From contig DASYRX010000179.1 in the NCBI GenBank assembly GCA_036003845.1, positions 1 through 9,522 of the forward strand: a stretch of 9,522 nt of DNA, in the 5' to 3' direction. This DNA is from DASYRX01 sp036003845 (GTDB lineage Bacteria; Gemmatimonadota; Gemmatimonadetes; Gemmatimonadales; Gemmatimonadaceae). The position numbers and the translations under genes were made by a program. The notes beneath the pieces were generated by a model. The model searched no databases and was not told the origin of the DNA. It was given only the letters and a program-made list of their open reading frames with translations. Positions within the stretch are counted from its first letter, which is position 1. Each line of letters opens with the position of its first letter. This document shows positions 1 to 6,745 of this stretch, in pieces.

Positions 1-1233
1 GTCGTCGTCGTTGGAAGTCAGGACGGCGTGTTGCACGCGATCGATATCACTTCAGGCAAAGCGAAATGGCGCTTCGCGACTGAAGGGACGAAGCTCGAAT
101 CGAAGAACTTCGGGTTCGATCGCACGACTATTCAGTCGTCGCCCGCGGTTGCGAACGGCGTCGTCTACTTCGGCGCGCGTGATGGATGGTGGTACGCTGT
201 CGACATCGCGACTGGAAAAGAACGCTGGCGCGTGGACCACAAAGTCTCGTGGATCAACACGTCGCCAGCTGTCAGCGACGGTCTCGTCTACGTCGGAAGC
301 TCCGACGCGCACTTCGTGCAGGCCGTTGACGCGGCGAGCGGCGACGAGCGCTGGCGCACTCCCACGACTGGCATCGTGTGGGCGTCGCCGGCCGTAGACG
401 ACGCGCGCGTGTACATCGGTGAAGGCGACGGGACGATGTACGCGCTGGACAAGAAGACAGGGAAAGAAGCGTGGCGCTACCGCGCCGGCGCGCGGATTCT
501 CTCGTCAGCGATCGTGCACGACGGCCGGCTGATCTTCGGAAGCGACGATGGCAGCGTCTACGCAATCAACGCCGCCGCGTCGCCTAACGCGGCGTTGAAA
601 CGAGCTGTCTTCTTCGACACGGCGTTGACGCGTGCGCCGCTGTCGACCGCCAATGACCGTCTTCGCGCGTATCTCGTGAGCCGCGGTTACGAGTTGCTCG
701 ACGCCAATGCGCTGGCCTCGTTCATGGCGCAGCGAGCGAGCGACCGCACGCCAAGCGTCGTCGTGTTCGCGATAGATCACATCCCCGCGACGGTCGCGCC
801 AGTCGCGGCTGACACAGTGCTTTTCCGCCGATATCTCAATGCCGGGGGGAGTGCCGTCATGTTTGGGCCGCCGCCGCTCATCGCGCCGCTCAGCATGCAG
901 AACTTGCTCGGCCTTGTGCGTGACGCGGCTCCGAAGCTGATCGGCGTACGCTACACCCGCGGCAACTTCGATCCGCTCGGCGTCAAGCCGACGGCGTTAG
1001 GCAGGCAACTCGGGTTGCCGGAGTGGTACATCGACGCCTGGGGCGCGGTGCCGGAGGATGTGACAACTGTGTTGGCGTACGACGAGCAGGGGAATGCTGC
1101 CTCGTGGATCAAGACCTTCGGCGGTCCGCCTGGCACCGGGTTCATCCGATTCTTTGCTGGCGACGGCGCCGCGGGGCGTCCAGTCAATTGGGTGAATGTG
1201 CAAGCCATTGCCGAGCGGCGGCCCTTGCCCTAA
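1..1233 (+). CDS. PQQ-like beta-propeller protein with C-terminal alpha/beta domain (5' end outside window)
   Basis: The frame is open at the left edge, so the true start lies upstream; 410 residues are visible. Residues 1-190 hold about five PQQ/BamB-like propeller repeats. Each has the pattern hydrophobic strand, G-x-x-DG, (L/Y)-x-A-(I/L/V)-D, TGK-x-x-W; examples are GARDGWWYAVD at 58-68 and GEGDGTMYALD at 140-150. Such repeats form propeller blades in PQQ dehydrogenases and in BamB-like scaffolds. The ligand residues of a true PQQ alcohol dehydrogenase cannot be judged from this fragment. From about residue 200 to 410 the sequence changes to an alpha/beta domain (RLRAYLVSRGYELLDANAL, then VVVFAIDHIP, then RRYLNAGGSAVMFGPPP) that recalls glutamine-amidotransferase-like or ThuA-like folds. 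That resemblance is weak and no catalytic Cys is evident. The gene converges on the copper operon. Its TAA stop lies inside a CCTAACG motif. The repeats are certain; the function is open. Confidence 0.88.
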   Translation, partial: VVVVGSQDGVLHAIDITSGKAKWRFATEGTKLESKNFGFDRTTIQSSPAVANGVVYFGARDGWWYAVDIATGKERWRVDHKVSWINTSPAVSDGLVYVGSSDAHFVQAVDAASGDERWRTPTTGIVWASPAVDDARVYIGEGDGTMYALDKKTGKEAWRYRAGARILSSAIVHDGRLIFGSDDGSVYAINAAASPNAALKRAVFFDTALTRAPLSTANDRLRAYLVSRGYELLDANALASFMAQRASDRTPSVVVFAIDHIPATVAPVAADTVLFRRYLNAGGSAVMFGPPPLIAPLSMQNLLGLVRDAAPKLIGVRYTRGNFDPLGVKPTALGRQLGLPEWYIDAWGAVPEDVTTVLAYDEQGNAASWIKTFGGPPGTGFIRFFAGDGAAGRPVNWVNVQAIAERRPLP

Positions 1234-1363
1234 CGCGAGGTTACCCGGGCGCGACGGCAAGCTGGAAGCGGACAGGATCGACACAGCGAGGGTGGTCGCA
1301 ACGATCGCGGCAACTCTGATCATGAACATTGGAAGTCTGGTGCGAAGTTGATGAAGGGACTCG

Positions 1364-3244
1364 TTAGGGGCTCACCACGACAAGTACGGTGAGGCCACCG
1401 GCGCCCTGCTCTTCGACATTGTTGTTGAGCGTGTGGTGCGGGATGTGGCAGTGCAGAATCCATTTGCCAGGCTCGCGTGCTATCCAGATCACGTCGTAGC
1501 GCTGCCCAGGCCCGACGTTAATGACATCTGCGTCGAAGCGAGCTGCGGGAGCCAGCTGCACGCCATCGCGCGCGATGACAGTGAACGGACCACCGTGCAT
1601 GTGCATCGGGTGAATGAAGTTGTTGTTCGTTCCGATGAATCGAAACTTCATCGTCTGCCCAAGGCGCATCCTGAGCGTATCGGTCGCTGGATAGGCTTTG
1701 CCGTTGATCGTGAAGTAGTTAGGCAGTCCGCCTTCCATCAACATGGCCGGATACGTTAGGCCGTCGCGATAGAGCCACTCCTGCAACTGGACCACGTATT
1801 CATGATCGGCGACAGGCTCCGAGGCGCGGTCCTTTGGGTGAATGATGAGCGCCCCGTAGAGCCCGAGCGTTTGCTGGCGATCGGGACGCGTGTGCGAGTG
1901 GTAGAAGTAGGTTCCTGACTGCTGCGCGACGTACTCGTACACGTAGCGGCCGCCTGGGGGCACCGGCGCCTGTGTTATTCCGCCCGCTCCATCCATCGCG
2001 TTAGGCACGACCAGGCCGTGCCAGTGCATTGTCGCCGGCTCGGGCAGGTGATTGGTGAAGTTGATGCGCACGCGATCACCCTCGCTGAATTCGAGACGTG
2101 GCGCGGGAACCTGACGGTTGATCGCGTAGGCCGTGGTCTGGACCCGAGGAAGGATACTCCACCTGATGATCGACGCGTCGAGATCGAAGACCTTGATGCC
2201 ATTGTCGATGCGCGGCTCGAGAACGTTGTCGCCGCGTGCTGACGGCTCGGCCGTGAACGTTGCCCGGCGCGGATCGGCCGCTGCCATGTCGCGCATGGCA
2301 TCCGCCGGAGTGCTCGGCGTCATGATCATTCCTGGTGGCATAATGGTGCCGCGCACTTCTTCTGCGCTCACGCGCATGTTCACATAAGCGGCAGGCACGA
2401 ACATTCCTGCGAGCAGTGTTAGGGTTGTGAAGCCAGTCAGCGCCACGAGTTGCGGTCTCGTCACCTGTCGCGCCGGATTTGTGTGAGCATCGGAATGCGG
2501 CTTCTTCGCGCCGCCGGAGTGGCCGTGGCCGGCGTGACCGGCGTGCTCGTCATGGGCATGATGTGCATGGGACTTCTCTTGTCGGACGGTCATCAGGCCG
2601 TGCTTCATCCCTTTGGCAACGAGCCACACGTTGACCGGGTAAGCCACGAAGAAGCCGACAACGACGCCTAACGACATCACGAACCAGAAGAGCGGTTCCG
2701 ATGGCCACATCGCTCGCATATCGCGTCCCATCATCAAGAAGATCATGACGGGTGCCATGCCTGCCATCATCAGGTTCATGGACAAGAGCTCCGGAACGAA
2801 CGTGCGCCGGACATTCTCGCCGTAGCTGCCGCCCATGATCCCACGCATGAAGAGCGCTTGGAAAACGAGGAGCCCGAAAAGAAAGCCGACCACATATTCG
2901 ACGATCACGTCGACCCACATAGGAAATCCGAGCATCGCCGTGACCACGGCCGCAACGATGATTCCGGTCGCATCGCCCGCGATGCAGTGTACCGTCGACC
3001 CAACGCCTTGCTTCCATAGCGGGCTAACGAACTCCTCGTGCGATCCCGGCGCCGGCTCCTTGTCCGCCATCACGTACAGCAGGAGTCCTATCGGACCCAT
3101 GTACAACGTGACGAGGACGAATCCCCACTTCATCACGGCTGCTTCGGGGTTGTTGCGCCACTGATCGAAGGCGACGTACGCAGCAGAGAGAAGCGCGATC
3201 ACGAGCCACGCATACACAACGAAGTCGATCGGCTGCAGGATCAC
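1364..3244 (-). CDS. DUF4396 membrane domain fused to a two-domain multicopper oxidase
   Basis: The product has 626 residues. I chose the GTG at 3242-3244 because it overlaps the TGA of the upstream barrel gene (GTGA), has GGAG seven bases before it, and begins at the first transmembrane helix; the frame stays open further upstream, but there it only shadows the barrel gene. Residues 1-212 carry about six hydrophobic helices and the DUF4396 signature PLWKQGVGSTVHCIAGDATG (75-94). A His-rich linker (226-254, ten His) leads to a further membrane helix at about 263-287. From about 340 to 626 lie two cupredoxin domains with all four multicopper-oxidase motifs: HWHG 407-410, HSH 449-451, HPMHMHG 545-551 and HCHIPHH 598-604. 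C599 is the type-1 copper ligand. The type-1 site is in the second domain, as in two-domain laccases, which work as trimers. Likely role: periplasmic oxidation of Cu(I) or phenolic substrates, anchored in the inner membrane. The substrate is unknown. The TAA stop lies in a CCTAACG motif. Confidence 0.93.
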   Translation of the reverse strand: MILQPIDFVVYAWLVIALLSAAYVAFDQWRNNPEAAVMKWGFVLVTLYMGPIGLLLYVMADKEPAPGSHEEFVSPLWKQGVGSTVHCIAGDATGIIVAAVVTAMLGFPMWVDVIVEYVVGFLFGLLVFQALFMRGIMGGSYGENVRRTFVPELLSMNLMMAGMAPVMIFLMMGRDMRAMWPSEPLFWFVMSLGVVVGFFVAYPVNVWLVAKGMKHGLMTVRQEKSHAHHAHDEHAGHAGHGHSGGAKKPHSDAHTNPARQVTRPQLVALTGFTTLTLLAGMFVPAAYVNMRVSAEEVRGTIMPPGMIMTPSTPADAMRDMAAADPRRATFTAEPSARGDNVLEPRIDNGIKVFDLDASIIRWSILPRVQTTAYAINRQVPAPRLEFSEGDRVRINFTNHLPEPATMHWHGLVVPNAMDGAGGITQAPVPPGGRYVYEYVAQQSGTYFYHSHTRPDRQQTLGLYGALIIHPKDRASEPVADHEYVVQLQEWLYRDGLTYPAMLMEGGLPNYFTINGKAYPATDTLRMRLGQTMKFRFIGTNNNFIHPMHMHGGPFTVIARDGVQLAPAARFDADVINVGPGQRYDVIWIAREPGKWILHCHIPHHTLNNNVEEQGAGGLTVLVVVSP

Positions 3245-4629
3245 GGCGACGCTCCGGCGTGGTGCTCCATTTTCATCCCGGGCATCGCGTGCATAGCACG
3301 ATTGTGCACCGGTCGCAACCGCAGGAAGACAACGAGACCCGTGGGCGTACGCGAGCCATAGTACGGCTCGAGCGCTTGCGGCAGGACATTCAGCGTGCCG
3401 CGTATTCCCAGGCCGAGCGTCGTCGGCCCCGGACGCGCCAACTCGCGGATATAGCCTAACGAGAACGCGGACACTTTGAAGAGGCGATCGGAGGCAACGC
3501 CGCCGGGTCCGCTCAGTAGCACGAGCTCGCCGGCGCTCTTCTCCGTGCGATCCGCGCGCGCGAAAAGCGTATTTTGGCGATCGAGGATCGCTTCGGTTTC
3601 GACCAGCAGAGCATGCGTTACGCGTTGTCTTCCGTCGGCATTTGCCCCCCACACGACTGACGTCGCCCACTGCCCGTCCGCACCCAGTCGCCGGCCGTGG
3701 AGAATCGAAGCGGTCGTACGATGCAGCGACTCGTCAGGCTCGAGCGACTCAGGACTCTTCAGGAATCCGTAGCCGAGTGCGAAACTCCACTGAGAATCGG
3801 GATTCACGGTCAAGCGACCCGAGTACGAGTCCAGTTTGAGGCGGTCGAAGTCCCAGCGCTCTTCGTTAGGCTCGCGGCCGTTGAAGATCGATCCTTCCAC
3901 TTTCCAGCGCGACGTGAATAGACCCAGTGTAAGGACACCGAAGCTGATGTGCGTCGCGTCCTGCCAATGATGTCCCAGCGGAGCGACGGGATCATCCATC
4001 GCCGACGGCCGGTGCATGAACGCTACCGGCCCCAACGCTGGCTCACCTGATGGTGCGGCGTAGAGTGACAGCGCAAGCTTCGAGGAGATCGGCCTCTCGT
4101 AGATGGCACCGAGCTCCATCCAGAAATCATGCGGATGTTGCCGGTCGTGTAGCGGTTGCCCGTCGAACGTTTCGCCGGTTTGGGCGAGAAGCGGGTAACC
4201 GCGCTTCGTGACCGTGAAGGGGTCCAAGCTCAGCATCGTGCGAGCTTGGAAGTGACCACCGCCGAGCTCACGGCTCACCATCAACATCCCCCAGTTGAGC
4301 GATCCCCACTGATCGTCGCCGCGCGGGCCGCTTTGGTGATCGTACTGTCCGAACACAAAACCGTGCAGCATGGCGGTCCAGTCACTGAGCTTGAAGTGAT
4401 GAGCCGGTAGCGATACGGCATCCGGAATCCACGTCGTGCCCGAGCCCATGCGGTCCATTGGGATGGCGAGGACACCAGCCATCTGCATTGGCTCAGAAAC
4501 GATGGGCGGATGTTCGCGTGACGCCGTGTCGCGTGCGGCCTGCTGACCAGAAAGCGCTGAAGGAGTTGATACGGTTAGGAGCGCAATAAGCAGCCGCTGC
4601 GCGCGGCGTACTGAAACCTGAACGGTCAT
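3241..4629 (-). CDS. Outer-membrane beta-barrel protein with Met/His-rich C-terminus, copper-locus type
   Basis: The product has 462 residues. The ATG is followed by a basic stretch and a hydrophobic core (residues 8-27), with a likely signal cleavage near SALSGQQ. The rest alternates polar and hydrophobic residues as in outer-membrane barrels. Conserved-looking blocks include SGPRGDDQWGSLNW (100-113), DRQHPHDFWMELG (162-174), FMHRPSAM (204-211), GHHWQDATHISFG (219-231) and DSYSGRL (267-273). I recall similar blocks in unnamed proteins beside copper genes; that is memory, not a search. Met/His clusters sit near the N-terminus (EPMQM, 46-50) and in the tail (446-457: M, H, M, M, M, H, H), which recalls CopB-type copper proteins. 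It overlaps the multicopper oxidase gene by four bases and lies 93 bases after the small Cys/His gene. A role in copper sequestration or passage at the outer membrane is inferred. No clear ribosome-binding site precedes the ATG. Confidence 0.88.
   Translation of the reverse strand: MTVQVSVRRAQRLLIALLTVSTPSALSGQQAARDTASREHPPIVSEPMQMAGVLAIPMDRMGSGTTWIPDAVSLPAHHFKLSDWTAMLHGFVFGQYDHQSGPRGDDQWGSLNWGMLMVSRELGGGHFQARTMLSLDPFTVTKRGYPLLAQTGETFDGQPLHDRQHPHDFWMELGAIYERPISSKLALSLYAAPSGEPALGPVAFMHRPSAMDDPVAPLGHHWQDATHISFGVLTLGLFTSRWKVEGSIFNGREPNEERWDFDRLKLDSYSGRLTVNPDSQWSFALGYGFLKSPESLEPDESLHRTTASILHGRRLGADGQWATSVVWGANADGRQRVTHALLVETEAILDRQNTLFARADRTEKSAGELVLLSGPGGVASDRLFKVSAFSLGYIRELARPGPTTLGLGIRGTLNVLPQALEPYYGSRTPTGLVVFLRLRPVHNRAMHAMPGMKMEHHAGASP
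3252..3255 (-). promoter_or_regulatory. Ribosome-binding site deciding the multicopper oxidase start
   Basis: On the minus strand GGAG stands seven bases before the GTG at 3242-3244, inside the last codons of the barrel gene. Together with the four-base GTGA stop/start overlap it supports translational coupling of the barrel and oxidase genes. It also supports the short start over any upstream codon in the same frame. Confidence 0.6.
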
Positions 4630-4722
4630 CGTTTGCAGAGTGAGAGCCTGCCCAGGGTGAGGTACCGTGGGCGCGGCGCACCTAACGACTAGTCGGCGTC
4701 AGGGCGCGTTGATGTTACGGCT

Positions 4723-5100
4723 CTACACTCTTGGCGGAGGCGGATCGGGTGCGGCGACCCGTGACGCCGGCAAGAACGCCACGCTCAGCAGGCTCGTTAG
4801 GTGATCCGGTTCGAGCGTGGTTACCGACGTAGCAGGTGCAAGGCCCAGGCTCAGTCCGCATGATGCGAGCGCGAGACAGCACTGAAAGCTCGTCCGCGCG
4901 CCGGCGTGGTGCCGATGGCCATTGCCAGCCTCGCTCTGATGGTGCGCTGACTGAGCGTCGCCGTTGGCGGAAGAGTGACTGGCGTCATCGTCGACAGCTT
5001 CCATACGCGAATGCGTCGGGCACGAAGACGCAGCCTGTCTGAGCCACAGGTGGCCCGTGAGCGCGATGAGCAGCGCTCCGACGACAGATCGTGCACGCAT
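4723..5100 (-). CDS. Small exported Cys/His-rich protein, candidate metal binder
   Basis: The product has 125 residues. The ATG at 5100 starts a typical signal peptide (MRARS, then a hydrophobic stretch to about residue 25); an in-frame TTG 12 codons upstream is possible but less likely. After the signal come C27 and a polar, His-rich stretch (H30, H42, H53, H54, H62, H64, H65). A Cys cluster QCCLALASCG follows (C74, C75, C81), and the end is Pro-rich (PDPPPPRV). I do not recognise the family with confidence; layout and composition recall small DUF2946-like proteins of copper loci. The gene sits between the DUF1259 gene (55 bases) and the barrel gene (93 bases), same strand, so it is probably in the same operon. 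Binding of copper or another soft metal in the periplasm is inferred from Cys/His content and neighbours only. A CGTTAGG motif lies inside the gene (4795-4801). Confidence 0.72.
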   Translation of the reverse strand: MRARSVVGALLIALTGHLWLRQAASSCPTHSRMEAVDDDASHSSANGDAQSAHHQSEAGNGHRHHAGARTSFQCCLALASCGLSLGLAPATSVTTLEPDHLTSLLSVAFLPASRVAAPDPPPPRV

Positions 5101-5155
5101 GCGAGGCAACTTAGTTGGGCAACTTCCGGTTACCAACGATCGGCGTCACGAGCGG

Positions 5156-6049
5156 TCATTTGGCGGCGTCGATGGCGGAGCGCAGTCCCTTGAGCACGGA
5201 CTCGAGCGGGCCGTCCGCCCAGAAGTGGATGTAGCGCAGCTGCGGCTGTTCGCCGACGAGGTGTGAGTGCACGGCCGTCACGGTGATGCCGGCATTGGTG
5301 AGAGCGCGCACCACGGCGTCCACCTTAGGAGCGAGCACTGTGTAGTCGCCGGTGGCGACCGCGCGGCCGGCATCGAGCATCTGGACGTTGATTGGCGTCC
5401 CGTACGCCATCGCCGCATTCACCCAGCGACCGTGCAGCTTGACGTTGCCGGGCACGAGGACTGTGGAGACTTGCGCGACGTTCCCTTGAGCTCTGCCGCG
5501 GATGCCTAACGTGGAGAAGACGAGCGCGCTGTCGATCGCGAGCTGCGCCGGTTGCGCCGCCGAGACGGGCCTCGGCGTCGCCGTCACGCCAAGCACACGA
5601 TCGAGCCGCTGAGCCAGGTCCAGCGCGGGGCCGCGGGCGTGAAAGTGCACATAGATGACTTCGGGCGTCGCGCCGGCGAGGTGGTTATGCACCGCGCTGA
5701 CTTCGACGTTCTGGCGCACGAACTCGGCGAGCACCGGCTTGAGCTCTGCGCTCGTTAGGACGAGATCGCCCATCATCGTGGCGCTCACGGGCTCGCCGCT
5801 GAAGCCCGCCCAGCTCCCCAGCGCCATCGACGTCGCGACGCTGACGTCGCCCATCGTGAGCGTGATGTCGCGGCGCGGGAAACCGAAGCGCACGTACCCG
5901 CTCGTGGGTGCGGCAGGCGCTTTGAGAATGGCCGCTACGCTATCCCAGCCAGCGTTTTTTTGCGCACGCGCGCTTGGCGCGCCAACAATCGCGCTCACGA
6001 GCGATCCCAGAAATAACCAACTGGCGGGACCGCACGCACGGAGTCTCAT
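5156..6049 (-). CDS. Exported DUF1259 (LppY/LpqO-type) protein with two repeats
   Basis: The product has 297 residues from the ATG at 6049. A GTG five codons earlier (6064) is in frame and possible; the ATG gives a cleaner signal peptide (hydrophobic core 11-24, cleavage after ARA at 27-29). The protein is a tandem of two DUF1259 halves. The first carries VSAVHNHLAG (117-126) followed by VIYVHFHARG (131-140). The second carries VTAVHSHLVGE (257-267) followed by RYIHFWADG (272-280). The paired HxH and HF motifs are the family hallmark and could bind metal. Function is unknown; the family includes mycobacterial lipoproteins LppY and LpqO, but no lipobox is seen here. It is the first gene of the minus-strand set ending with the multicopper oxidase, so a copper-related periplasmic role is plausible by context. 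Confidence 0.9.
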   Translation of the reverse strand: MRLRACGPASWLFLGSLVSAIVGAPSARAQKNAGWDSVAAILKAPAAPTSGYVRFGFPRRDITLTMGDVSVATSMALGSWAGFSGEPVSATMMGDLVLTSAELKPVLAEFVRQNVEVSAVHNHLAGATPEVIYVHFHARGPALDLAQRLDRVLGVTATPRPVSAAQPAQLAIDSALVFSTLGIRGRAQGNVAQVSTVLVPGNVKLHGRWVNAAMAYGTPINVQMLDAGRAVATGDYTVLAPKVDAVVRALTNAGITVTAVHSHLVGEQPQLRYIHFWADGPLESVLKGLRSAIDAAK

Positions 6050-6135
6050 CGCTTTGGAGTTCACAAACTCGCTCGTTTCGCAGGGTGCGGTCTAGAATAA
6101 GGCCTGCTGACTGCTCGCGCGAGCGACCTGGGGCG
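6050..6135 (-). promoter_or_regulatory. Likely promoter region of the copper operon
   Basis: This is the gap between the AraC remnant and the first operon gene, so the operon promoter should be here or just upstream. It holds a perfect 12-base palindrome, GCTCGCGCGAGC, at 6113-6124, and a weak -10-like TATTCT on the minus strand near 6092-6097. No clear -35 box and no known copper-regulator box was recognised. The palindrome could be an operator or a small hairpin ending upstream transcription. Confidence 0.25.
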
Positions 6136-6285
6136 CTACAACACTTCCCGAACGATTCGCGTCGCCATGCCACGGCGATACTCAGCCGGGCCAACGCCTA
6201 ACGTGCGACGGACCTCGCGGGTGAGATGGCTCTGCTCACAGTAGCCGGCTTGGGCGGCGATCTTGGCGATGGGCGCGTGCCATTG
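6136..6285 (-). pseudogene. AraC-family regulator remnant (C-terminal helix-turn-helix)
   Basis: The minus strand reads 49 codons ending in TAG at 6136-6138. They match the second helix-turn-helix of AraC-type regulators: APIAKIAAQAGYCEQSHL, then TREVRRTLGVGPAEYRR. The frame is closed by a TAA at 6286-6288, two codons before this block, and there is no start codon, so it cannot be a functional gene as it stands. Upstream, to about 6734, another minus-strand frame is open for 178 codons but has no early start; it includes a stretch like ERFAARILDNAEPEV that could be the decayed middle of the same gene. At least one frameshift is needed to join them. The broken gene lies directly before the copper operon on the same strand, so it may once have regulated it. 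The helix-turn-helix match is strong; the upstream extent is uncertain. Confidence 0.68.
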
Positions 6286-6745
6286 TTAGGCGAGCCGCCG
6301 AGATCCGCATGCCAAACACGAAGGAGTCGATCGCAAGCGGTAAACAAGGATGCATGGTTAGGCGCTGTATCACGAAGAACTTCTCCACTGACTCCGCGGC
6401 GCAAACTGCCATTCACCAGGTTGGGAAGGACCTCTGGTTCCGCGTTGTCGAGTATGCGGGCAGCGAACCGCTCGCTGCAGATCGAACGACGGTGCTCGGT
6501 TTCGAGGGATCGGCGGGATTCATCAGGTCGATCGAGTATTGCGCCGGGCGGCCCTGGCCGGCGGAAGATGCGCGCACGTTCCCATTCTTGTTCGGCAACG
6601 TCGCGGTCGCTCCATAGCTGGCCTGAAGCGTGCGGACGGCGCGTCTGCCCCTCGGATTGTGCGCCTTCCGCTGGCCTGTGGGGAGTAGGGCAATTGAGAG
6701 CGGCGTGGGGTATGAAGTAACGTTCCTCGCTACCTCAGCCATATC
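6286..6745. other. 460-base stretch without an intact gene
   Basis: I see no convincing complete gene here. Several frames are open for about 100-180 codons on both strands, but none has a good start, a recognisable domain or coherent codon use. On the minus strand the frame ending at 6198 probably contains worn-down AraC-regulator sequence. The right part must also carry the promoter of the copC gene that starts at 6746; no clear -35/-10 pair or ribosome-binding site was found. Two GTTAGG hexamers occur (6285-6290 and 6357-6362). Confidence 0.5.

Noticed and set aside
3245..3670. 142-codon upstream extension of the multicopper oxidase frame
   Set aside because: It lies entirely inside the barrel gene on the same strand in another frame, is Arg-rich and featureless, and the GTG at 3244 has a ribosome-binding site and begins at the first membrane helix.
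4686..4695. Palindrome CGACTAGTCG upstream of the barrel gene
   Set aside because: Only ten bases, partly made by a CCTAACG motif, with no promoter next to it; chance is a sufficient explanation.
5109..5140. Short inverted repeats (AGTTG/CAACT) between the DUF1259 and small Cys/His genes
   Set aside because: Five-base arms with a two-base loop are too weak for a terminator or operator claim.
6226..6720. 164-codon plus-strand frame
   Set aside because: Antisense to the AraC remnant, with Arg/Ser-rich composition and no recognisable motif.
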